This document shows positions 1-7,519 of a DNA stretch of 64,000 nucleotides, in pieces (the stretch's first letter is position 1; each line of letters begins with the position of its first letter). Below the pieces are notes generated by a model. It saw only the letters and a list, made by a program, of their open reading frames with translations, was not told the origin of the DNA and made no database searches. The stretch comes from Streptomyces djakartensis (GTDB lineage Bacteria > Actinomycetota > Actinomycetes > Streptomycetales > Streptomycetaceae). The translations under genes and the position numbers were made by a program. The stretch lies in the NCBI RefSeq assembly GCF_014651075.1, contig NZ_BMWE01000027.1:1-64000 (forward strand). The letters are read 5' to 3'.

Positions 1-2878
1 TGCGGCCAGGTCCGCGGCCGCCGCGACGGCGGCTGACGCCGCCCGGGCCCACGAGGCGCGGAAGGCCGCGGACAAGGCCAACGCCGCCGCCTCGGGGGCA
101 CGGAAGGCGGCCGACGCGGCCGACCAGGCCGGCATCGCCGCCGACAACGCCGCGAAGGCGGCCTCGGCCGCGGCCAGCGCCGGCGTGAACGCCGCGGCCG
201 CCGCCGCTGCCGCCGCCGACGCCGGTCACTGGGCCGGTGAGGCGGGGGACAAGAGCAACGAGGCAGCCGCCGCGGCGGCCCGGGCCAAGCGGCTCGCCGA
301 CCAGGCCACCCGAGCCGCCAACGCCGCCCAGGCCAACGCCAGTCAGGCCGCCAAGGCCGCCCGGCAGTCGCGGGACGCGGCCAATGACGCCGCCGCGCAC
401 GCGACGGCCGCGGCGACGGCGGCCAACCTGGCCGCCGACAAAGCGAGCGAGGCAGTGGACGCGGCCAAGGAGTCCACCGCTGCCGCGAACGCGGCCACCG
501 GGGCCGCCGACAACGCGCTGAAGGCTGCCGAGCAGGCTTCGGCCGTGGTGGAGCTGGCCCGCAAGGCCGATGCCGAGCGACTGGCCCAGCAGCAGGACGA
601 GGAGGTCCTGGCCGCCGAAGAGGCCCGACGGGCCCACGAGGCCCAGAAGTCCGCCGCCGCGTACGAGATCGGACAGCGCCAGCAGCTCAGCGCCGACACT
701 CAGAAGCTGATCACCGAGGCCGCGGCGGCCTCGGACCCGGCGGTCACGGCCGCCAAGGGGCGAAAGGCCGCGGTCAACCTGCTGAGCAGCGGCGGAAACT
801 GGGTACGGGACGCCGCCGAGACCGCCCTGTCGGGCACCGACGAGGACGTCGCCGAGTTCGTCCGCGCCAGGCTGACCGTCGCCCTGGAACAGGACGACCG
901 CGCCAGCGTGGCGCACATCGCCGCGACCACCACGGTCCCGGCCCAGCAGCAGGCCGCCCTGGACGCGCTCGGCCAACCGATCGACCGGGTGAGGGAGTTC
1001 CTGCGCACCCGCGCCTATCCGGGCAAGGAGGACGACGACCGGGTCGCCGTCGCCAAGATCGCCGCCCAGGGCGGCCCCGGTGTCAAGGCCGCCGCGAGCA
1101 AGGCGCTGGACGGTACCGCGGCGGACGTGGCGCGCTTCCTGGAGACCGGGCAGCACCAGGCCCGTGAGGACGACGACCGCGTGGCGGTCACCAAGGCCCT
1201 CGCCGCCGGCGGCCCCGAGGTCCAGGCTTCGGCACAGGCGGCACTGTCGGGACCGCCGTCCGGGCTGCGCAGCTTCTTGGACGTCGGGGTGCACAAGGCG
1301 CGGCAGCGCGACGCCAACGCCGCCGCCCATATGGCCGAGGTCAGCGTCCTGCTGAAGGCCGCCTACAAGTCGGCGCACCTCGCCCACAAGGACGCCGCCG
1401 AAGCCCAGAAGGTGGCTGCTCAAGCCCGCAAGGACGCCGCCAAGGCCGTCGAGTGGGCCGACAAGGCCAAGAAGTCCGCCGCACAGGCGGACACCTACGC
1501 CAAGGAGGCCGACAAGTCCGCCGACCAGGCCCAGAAGTCCGCCGACCAGGCCGCCGAATCCGCAAGGACGGCCAGGAACGCCGCGGCAGCCGCCCGGCAG
1601 GACGCCAGGTCGGCGGCTCGTTCGGCGGAACGCGCCCAGCACTCCGCCGCCGTCGCCGGGGACTACGCCTATCAGGCCGGGCTCGCCTCCTACGAGGCGG
1701 GCCTCGCCGAGGAGGCCGCGGGCAAGGACGCCGCTGCGGCCGCAAAGGCCCGGACGGAGGCCATGAAGACCGCCGCCGACAAACTCGTGGCGGAAATGAA
1801 GGCCCAGATCAAGCAGGAGGCCCAGGAGGCCAGCAAGCCCCTGTCCGACGACGAGCTCCGCAGGACTCTGGAAAAGCGGCTGGTGAGCGTCCGGCACAGT
1901 CTCATGTCGGAGGGTGACCTGAAGCCGGGTGAGACCCTCCTGGTCTGCGGCCTCGGCGGCGGCGGGGGCATGGGCTGCATCACCAGCACGTATCTGGACC
2001 GCCTGATCGCCTGGTTCGTGGGGGCTGAGGAGATCGAGAAGTGCCTCACCACCAAGTCGGCCAAGTGTCTGGACGACCTCGCCTTGAGCGCACTCAAGCT
2101 CAAGGTGCTCAAGAAGCTGCCGTGCCAGAAGAGCAGCTTCGTCCCGGGCACCCGGGTGCTGCTGGGCGACGGCCGGACCAAGGCGATCGAGGACGTCCGC
2201 GTCGGTGACAGGGTGCTGGCCACCGACCCCGACTCGGGCCGTACACGGGTCGAGCCGGTCGAGGCGACCATCACCAGCCGGGGCGAGAAGAAGCTCGTGC
2301 AGGTCACCGTACCGGCGCACGGCCCCGGACCGTCGGCGACGGTGACCGCCACGGACAAGCACCGTCTCTGGACGGAAGGTGCCACCGGCGCCTGGCGTGA
2401 GGCGGCGCAGCTCGACACCGGCACGGCGCTGAGGACGCCGGCGGGTGTGCGGGTGCCGGTCACCTCGGTGAAATCCTGGGCGGTGAAGGACCAGCGCGTC
2501 CACAACCTGACCATCGCGGACATCCCCACGTACTACGTGGTGGCCGGCTCCACCCCCGTCCTGGTGCACAACGACCGGTGCCCCAACGGGCGCCTGTCGG
2601 ACGCGTTGCCCGACGGGATGAGCAACAACATCGCTTCGGCCTACGACTTGTACAAGCAGGGCAGGCTCGTGTCGCACGACGTCTACAAGGGAATCGAGCA
2701 TCCGAAATGGAAGGGTGCCCTCGAGTACCGGGTGCCGGGTGGAAAAGAGAATGAAAGAATTCTGGTCTTGAAGAAGAACGGGATTGAGATCATCGGGTGG
2801 ACGTCGACCCATTATCGGAAGATTCAGCGCTTCACTGCCCCGCATTTCCCTGACTGGGGCTGGAAGAAGAAACGTTAG
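1..2878 (+). CDS. Polymorphic toxin (5' partial): Ala-rich coiled coil, ALF repeats, Hint domain, barnase-like RNase tip
   Basis: The frame is open from base 2, so the true start lies upstream; residue numbers here count from the GTG at 185. Residues 1-190 and 385-530 are Ala/Lys/Asp-rich heptad-like coiled coil. About 207-382 holds four degenerate ALF-type repeats (A-L-x-G followed by F-L). C647 opens a Hint module (PGTRVLL, GDRVLATDP) that ends in V-H-N at 794-796, the usual autoproteolytic junction. The last 101 residues read as a barnase-like RNase: E847, R858 and H876, in the local contexts L-E-Y-R, N-E-R-I-L and T-H-Y-R, line up with barnase E73, R87 and H102. The tip uses AGA, ATT and GAA codons, unlike the stalk. 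A barstar-like gene follows directly. By family this is an exported antibacterial toxin; the secretion route is not visible because the N-terminus is missing. Confidence 0.85.
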   Translation, partial: AARSAAAATAADAARAHEARKAADKANAAASGARKAADAADQAGIAADNAAKAASAAASAGVNAAAAAAAAADAGHWAGEAGDKSNEAAAAAARAKRLADQATRAANAAQANASQAAKAARQSRDAANDAAAHATAAATAANLAADKASEAVDAAKESTAAANAATGAADNALKAAEQASAVVELARKADAERLAQQQDEEVLAAEEARRAHEAQKSAAAYEIGQRQQLSADTQKLITEAAAASDPAVTAAKGRKAAVNLLSSGGNWVRDAAETALSGTDEDVAEFVRARLTVALEQDDRASVAHIAATTTVPAQQQAALDALGQPIDRVREFLRTRAYPGKEDDDRVAVAKIAAQGGPGVKAAASKALDGTAADVARFLETGQHQAREDDDRVAVTKALAAGGPEVQASAQAALSGPPSGLRSFLDVGVHKARQRDANAAAHMAEVSVLLKAAYKSAHLAHKDAAEAQKVAAQARKDAAKAVEWADKAKKSAAQADTYAKEADKSADQAQKSADQAAESARTARNAAAAARQDARSAARSAERAQHSAAVAGDYAYQAGLASYEAGLAEEAAGKDAAAAAKARTEAMKTAADKLVAEMKAQIKQEAQEASKPLSDDELRRTLEKRLVSVRHSLMSEGDLKPGETLLVCGLGGGGGMGCITSTYLDRLIAWFVGAEEIEKCLTTKSAKCLDDLALSALKLKVLKKLPCQKSSFVPGTRVLLGDGRTKAIEDVRVGDRVLATDPDSGRTRVEPVEATITSRGEKKLVQVTVPAHGPGPSATVTATDKHRLWTEGATGAWREAAQLDTGTALRTPAGVRVPVTSVKSWAVKDQRVHNLTIADIPTYYVVAGSTPVLVHNDRCPNGRLSDALPDGMSNNIASAYDLYKQGRLVSHDVYKGIEHPKWKGALEYRVPGGKENERILVLKKNGIEIIGWTSTHYRKIQRFTAPHFPDWGWKKKR

Positions 2879-2881
2879 AAA

Positions 2882-3622
2882 ATGGGTGGCATGATTTCTT
2901 ACCGACTGGTTGACCAGGAGTCCGGGAATGTCCTGCTGACGGCGGAGGGCATTCGAGACTTCTTCGTGGATCAGGACCTGGAGACAGCGCAGAGATTCAC
3001 CTTCGTCAGAGTCCACCGAATGGAGATTACCCGGAGGAAGACCGAGGGAACGGAACTCCAGGTCGTCGATCGACACGGGAAGCCGCTCGGGGCGTACTAC
3101 CTCGGGAGGGTTGTGGCTGCTTTCAGCGAAGCGCCGATCGTGAGTGACGATGAGCACCCGGACGTAGGTTTCTTCGGGTATACGTGCGAGTACCCGAAGG
3201 CCGGGGAAATCTGGAAGAAGTGGGCGGTGGGCGTCGAGCGTGGCGATTGGGCCCGACAGCCACCCGAATGGTACGGGAGTTGGCTGCACGTCGTGCAGAC
3301 CGCCTGGTTCGCCTCGGGCAAACGGGCAACTCGCTACGACACCCGGGAGACAGTGTTCCTGGAGGGCGCTCAAATCATTACCAGGGACGCCTTCTTCTGC
3401 GCACTGGGAGAAGCAGTCAATGGGGTCGGCGGATATTTCGGATCGAGCCACGGTGGACTGATCGACTGCCTGCAGACCGCGCAGAGGGAACACGCTCCCC
3501 CATTTCGACTGGTGTGGCGCGATTTCGCCTCTTCGCGGCATGCCTTGGGGGACGAGTTCACCGACGCCGTGATGTCCGCGTTCCAGGAGCACGGCGTGGC
3601 AGTGATACCGGAGGAAAACTGA
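2882..3622 (+). CDS. Barstar-like immunity protein (two-domain)
   Basis: 246 aa. The last 85 residues read as barstar: a strand ending G-A-Q-I-I, then F-F-C-A-L-G-E-A, then Y-F-G-S-S and L-I-D-C-L, then L-V-W-R-D, and a final helix. This follows barstar's ALG..L..P.YFG.NLDAL.DCL pattern. The first 160 residues are not recognised and may carry a separate immunity or docking domain. ATG 2882 lies 3 bp after the toxin stop; a second ATG at 2891 is an alternative start. Codon use is AT-richer than in neighbouring genes, like the toxin tip, which suggests toxin tip and antidote arrived together. Binding and inhibition of the upstream RNase tip is inferred from fold and position. Confidence 0.8.
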   Translation: MGGMISYRLVDQESGNVLLTAEGIRDFFVDQDLETAQRFTFVRVHRMEITRRKTEGTELQVVDRHGKPLGAYYLGRVVAAFSEAPIVSDDEHPDVGFFGYTCEYPKAGEIWKKWAVGVERGDWARQPPEWYGSWLHVVQTAWFASGKRATRYDTRETVFLEGAQIITRDAFFCALGEAVNGVGGYFGSSHGGLIDCLQTAQREHAPPFRLVWRDFASSRHALGDEFTDAVMSAFQEHGVAVIPEEN

Positions 3623-3626
3623 GCAC

Positions 3627-4187
3627 GTGAGTGAGCGAATATCGATGAAGAAGCATGTTGTGATATCGGCGGGATCGCACCGTAAGAGACACATCGGCAC
3701 TGCACTCGTGGCGGTGGCCGCAGGCACGGTGGCGTGGTGCGCGGTGGCGGGCGGGGCACCCGCCGGGCAGGACACCAGGTCCGGGGCGGTCGCCCCGGTG
3801 GTCGACGAAGCCCCCGGCTACGCCGTGGAGGACTTCAACCACCCTCAGGCCGACAAGATCCTCCAGGAGCAGGGCATCGTCCTCAAGCGCGGCGACGGCC
3901 ACATCACGCTCGCCGACTGCGCGAGCGGTCCCGGCCTGCTGGAGGTGACGGCACGCGAGAAGGCCAGGATCTGCTTCGAGGTCGTGGGCACCTCCGGCTG
4001 GCTGACCATGGAGATTCCCGCCGTCTACGCGATCAGGGGCAACGACTACACGACCGAGGTCGACATGACCGTCGGGACCGAGAAGAAGTCGTTCGACATC
4101 GAGAAGAACACCTGGACCCCGGTCGGCGAGGGCAATGACGAGCAGGGCCGCCGGCACGTGCTCGTGGAGATCAGGACGTCCAAGTAG
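3627..4187 (+). CDS. Small secreted protein of unknown function
   Basis: 186 aa from GTG 3627, with GGAGG about 11 nt upstream; ATG 3645 is an alternative start. A basic stretch (KKH...HRKR) precedes a hydrophobic segment at roughly residues 23-42 ending A-G-G-A-P-A-G, consistent with a Sec signal peptide. The mature part has two Cys (in L-A-D-C-A and R-I-C-F) that could form a disulphide, and looks like a compact beta domain. No family recognised. It begins 4 nt after the immunity gene, so it may be co-transcribed with the toxin module; its role there is unknown. Confidence 0.65.
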   Translation: MSERISMKKHVVISAGSHRKRHIGTALVAVAAGTVAWCAVAGGAPAGQDTRSGAVAPVVDEAPGYAVEDFNHPQADKILQEQGIVLKRGDGHITLADCASGPGLLEVTAREKARICFEVVGTSGWLTMEIPAVYAIRGNDYTTEVDMTVGTEKKSFDIEKNTWTPVGEGNDEQGRRHVLVEIRTSK

Positions 4188-4230
4188 CGCTCAGCCGACC
4201 GACCCTGCCGATCCCTCATCAAGGAACCAC

Positions 4231-6408
4231 GTGATACACCACTCCAGACCCGTGCGCGTGGCCGCACTGGGAGCTTCGCTGCTGATGTGGACCGCCGTCC
4301 CGGCCGCCGCCGTGACCGGGCCCCCGATCCCCGCCTCCGAGACCACGTACGCCTACGCGGCACAGGTCATCGTGGGTGACCATCACCGCGGTTGCTCCGG
4401 AGCCCTGGTCGGCGCCGAGTGGCTGCTGACGGCGGCCAGCTGCTTCGTCGACAACCCCGCAGCTGGCCTCGCGGTGCCGGCCGGCAAGCCGCAGCGGAAG
4501 ACCACCGCCACCATCGGCCGCTCCGATCTCACCAGCTCCACCGGTGCAGTCCGCACGGTCGTCGAGCTGGTTCCCCGCACCGACCGGGATGTGGTGCTGG
4601 CCCGACTGGACCGCCCGGTCACCGGTGCCGCTCCGATCGCCCTTGCCACTACGGCGCCCTCTGCGGGCGAGGACCTGAAGCTCGCCGGGTACGGCCGCAG
4701 CAAGACCGAGTGGGCGCCCCTGAACCTGCACACCGGTACGTTCTCGGTGAACGCCGCCACCGCCACCACGGCCACGGTCACAGGCAAGGACGGCGTGTCC
4801 GCCTGCATGGGTGACACCGGCGGTCCCTTGGTCCGGGCGACGGGCGGCACGCACCAGCTGGTCGCCCTCACCAGCCGTTCCTATCAGGGTGGTTGCTTCG
4901 GTATCACCACCACCGAGACCCGCACTGGTGGCATCGCCGCCCGGGTCGACGACTTGGCCGCCTGGGTGCAGACCAGGACGGCCGCGGCCCGCATCACCGA
5001 CTTCAACTGCGACGGCGTCCGCGACACCGCCATCGCCGACCCCGACGCCGCCGTCGGCGACGACGCGGGCGCGGGGCTGGTCCGGGTCGTGTACGGCGGT
5101 GGCAAGGGCACCGCCGAGATCACCCAGGACCTCGAGGCGGTGCCGGGCGGCTCGGAGGCGAAGGACCGGTTCGGCTCCTCGCTCGCCACGTACGACCACA
5201 ACCTCGACGGCTGCACCGACCTGGTCGTCGGCACGCCGTCCGAGGACCTGGGATCGGCCGCCGACGCCGGCATGGTCAACATCCTCCACGGCGCCCCGGC
5301 GGGGCTGACCTCCGGCAAGGCGGCCGTCACCCTGGAGCAGGGCTCCGGCAGTGGTGCCCTCGCCGCGATGGCGTCCGAGGCCGGCGACCAGTTCGGCGCC
5401 GCCCTCGCCGCCGGCACCACGCTCTCGGGTGACCCTTACCTGGCCGTCGGCGCCCCCGGCGAGGACGCCGCCAGGGGTCTCACCGACGCGGGCGGAGTTG
5501 TCTACGTAAGCGGCACTGGCACCACCAACGTCCTGATCCACCAGGACAAGTCGGGTGTGGCGGGTGCGATGGAGGCAGGGGACAAGTTCGGTTCCGCCAT
5601 CGCCGGTTCTCCGCAGCACCTCGCCGTGGGCGCCCCGGGTGAGGCCATCGGCACGCTGGCCGCCGCCGGGGGTGTCTCCCTGTTCAGCCACACCCTCAAC
5701 GCCGACAAGCTGCCGACCGGTGTGACCGGTCTCGACCAGGACCTCGACACCGTCCAGGGGAGCGCGGAAGCCGACGATCGGTTCGGCGCCTCGCTGGCGC
5801 TGGTGCAGTACCGCTCAGGCGCCTCGGCGAACGGCACCGAGTCGATTCTGGCCGTCGGCTCGCCCGGCGAGGACGGCTCCCAGGCCGCCAACGCGGGCCG
5901 CGTCGACACCTTCCGTCTCACGGCCTCCGGGTTCACCCAGATCTCCGGCCTCTATCAGGGGGTCTCCGGTGTCCCGGGCGCCACCGAGGCCAATGACAAC
6001 TTCGCCCAGACCCTGTCGGCCGTGAGTACCGCCCCGGGTGCGGTCAGCACCGCGCAGAACACCCTGCTCGCGGTGGGCGTACCCGGCGAGGACAGCACCG
6101 GCGCCACCGACGGCGGCACGGTCTACACCTTCAGCCTGACCAACGGCGCCTTCATCAACACGGTCTACCCGGGCAAGTTCGGCATCCCCGGTGCCCTCGG
6201 CAACGGGCAGAAGGTGGGCACCGCGCTCCACGCCACCGGTTCCGAGCTCTACCTCGGTCTGCCCAACGGGCCCGTCTCGTACGGCTCCGCGCACGCCGTG
6301 CCGTGGGGCAACGTCCTCAGCGGCGGCACCCAGCCGGTCACGACGTTCCAGCCGGGCACCGGCGGCCTGCCCGCGGCCGGTGAGACGTTCGGCTCCGTGA
6401 TCCGCTGA
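4231..6408 (+). CDS. Secreted trypsin-fold protein with FG-GAP repeats, catalytic residues replaced (predicted pseudoprotease)
   Basis: 725 aa. GTG 4231 is chosen because AAGGAACC lies just upstream and the reading then starts with a signal peptide ending P-A-A-A-V; an in-frame ATG at 4135 adds 32 unlikely residues. About 30-250 is an S1 trypsin fold. The usual T-A-A-H-C reads L-T-A-A-S-C (S70 in place of the catalytic His), D120 is in R-D-V-V-L, and the usual G-D-S-G-G-P reads G-D-T-G-G-P (T196 in place of Ser). Residues from about 250 to the end contain several integrin-like FG-GAP blades (D-R-F-G-x-S-L, A-V-G-x-P-G-E-D), probably a beta-propeller. With two triad residues changed it is unlikely to be an ordinary protease; an exported binding protein is the inference. 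Confidence 0.8.
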   Translation: MIHHSRPVRVAALGASLLMWTAVPAAAVTGPPIPASETTYAYAAQVIVGDHHRGCSGALVGAEWLLTAASCFVDNPAAGLAVPAGKPQRKTTATIGRSDLTSSTGAVRTVVELVPRTDRDVVLARLDRPVTGAAPIALATTAPSAGEDLKLAGYGRSKTEWAPLNLHTGTFSVNAATATTATVTGKDGVSACMGDTGGPLVRATGGTHQLVALTSRSYQGGCFGITTTETRTGGIAARVDDLAAWVQTRTAAARITDFNCDGVRDTAIADPDAAVGDDAGAGLVRVVYGGGKGTAEITQDLEAVPGGSEAKDRFGSSLATYDHNLDGCTDLVVGTPSEDLGSAADAGMVNILHGAPAGLTSGKAAVTLEQGSGSGALAAMASEAGDQFGAALAAGTTLSGDPYLAVGAPGEDAARGLTDAGGVVYVSGTGTTNVLIHQDKSGVAGAMEAGDKFGSAIAGSPQHLAVGAPGEAIGTLAAAGGVSLFSHTLNADKLPTGVTGLDQDLDTVQGSAEADDRFGASLALVQYRSGASANGTESILAVGSPGEDGSQAANAGRVDTFRLTASGFTQISGLYQGVSGVPGATEANDNFAQTLSAVSTAPGAVSTAQNTLLAVGVPGEDSTGATDGGTVYTFSLTNGAFINTVYPGKFGIPGALGNGQKVGTALHATGSELYLGLPNGPVSYGSAHAVPWGNVLSGGTQPVTTFQPGTGGLPAAGETFGSVIR

Positions 6409-6519
6409 CGCGCCGAGGTCCCGGCCGCACCACGGCCGGTCCCGCGGCAGCTCCCAGCCGTCGCCGGACCGGCCGTTCACCCCTCTTCTTCTCTCTTCTT
6501 CGTCGGAAAGCACACACCC

Positions 6520-7440
6520 ATGCGCCGCTTACTGCTGCCCGCGCTCGCCGCCCTCACCGTGGCCGGCGCCGCCGCCCTCTCCACCACCGCTTCGACGGCT
6601 CCGGCCGCCCAGGGCGCCCGCACGACACAGGAAGTGCAGGCCGGCGCCACGAAGGCCACCCATAAGTACGGCACCCACCCCCGTCAGAGCCTCGACGCCC
6701 ACTGGAACGCGAGCAGCTCCGGGCCGAAGCCCGCGTTGGTTCTGATCCACGGCGGCTACTGGTACCACCAGACCGACTGGTCCTCCTCGGCGGAGCGCTT
6801 CGCGGCCGAGGGCTTCCAGGTGTTCGCCATCAGGTACCGGCTCAACTTCGAGGCCGGGTGGCCGGCCCAGCGCGACGACGTCGCCGACGCCGTCGCCTGG
6901 ATCCGTTCCCACGCCGCCGACTTCGACGTCGACCCCGACCGTGTGCTGCTCCTGGGTTCCTCGGCCGGCGGCCAGCTCGCCACCGATGCGGCGACGCACG
7001 GCGCGGGCGCCCTGCGGCTCAAGGGCGTGGTCGCCCTCTCTCCCGTCGCCTCGCCCTACCGGGCGTGGAACGACGGCAACACCGCCACCGACGCCAAGAA
7101 GCGCAAACTCCGCGACAACTCGGCCATCCTCGCCCGCTGCTACCCCGACTCCGATGACACCTCGACCACGCTCCACCCCTCCTGCTGGGACACGTGGCGC
7201 AGCATGGTCTCCAAGAACTGGGTCGACCCGGCCGACGCCCCGATGTACCTGGTCCACTCCGAGGACGACTTCGTGCCGCCCGTCCACTCCAAGGACCTGG
7301 AGGCCACGGCCGAGGCCAAGGGAGTACCCAGCGGCCGGATCCAGACGCAGGTCGTCGCCGGGTCGGCGCACGGTGGATCCCTGCTGAGCGAGCCGGGCGT
7401 GTACGACCGCATCGTCGCCTGGCTGAAGAGCAAGGCATGA
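6520..7440 (+). CDS. Secreted alpha/beta-hydrolase esterase (HSL-like), TTA codon at position 4
   Basis: 306 aa. ATG 6520 opens a signal peptide (M-R-R-L-L-L-P-A-L... ending T-A-P-A-A-Q). Hormone-sensitive-lipase-like features: oxyanion motif H77-G-G-Y-W, nucleophile S148 in G-S-S-A-G-G, acid D249 or D250 in S-E-D-D-F-V-P-P, and H284 in S-A-H-G-G. These make it a probable exported carboxylesterase of unknown substrate. Codon 4 (6529-6531) is TTA, the rare leucine codon read by the bldA tRNA, so translation is expected to be linked to development. It lies 111 bp after the FG-GAP gene and may be transcribed with it. Confidence 0.85.
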   Translation: MRRLLLPALAALTVAGAAALSTTASTAPAAQGARTTQEVQAGATKATHKYGTHPRQSLDAHWNASSSGPKPALVLIHGGYWYHQTDWSSSAERFAAEGFQVFAIRYRLNFEAGWPAQRDDVADAVAWIRSHAADFDVDPDRVLLLGSSAGGQLATDAATHGAGALRLKGVVALSPVASPYRAWNDGNTATDAKKRKLRDNSAILARCYPDSDDTSTTLHPSCWDTWRSMVSKNWVDPADAPMYLVHSEDDFVPPVHSKDLEATAEAKGVPSGRIQTQVVAGSAHGGSLLSEPGVYDRIVAWLKSKA

Positions 7441-7480
7441 GGCCATAGGCGCGGGCGCCCTGCGGCGGCCGATCCGGACA

Positions 7481-7512
7481 CCGTCCTCGCTCCGATCACG
7501 GCGCGAGGACGG
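7481..7512. terminator. Candidate bidirectional terminator between esterase and acyl-CoA ligase
   Basis: A perfect 10-bp inverted repeat (CCGTCCTCGC at 7481-7490 and GCGAGGACGG at 7503-7512, 12-nt loop) sits in the 79-bp gap between two convergent genes. There is no clear U-run on either side. Confidence 0.5.
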
Positions 7513-7519
7513 CACCCGG

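Noticed and set aside
1..2100. Ala-rich stretch as DNA tandem repeat or CRISPR-like array
   Set aside because: The period is protein-level Ala/Lys heptads, without exact DNA repeats or spacers; no CRISPR array found anywhere in the window.
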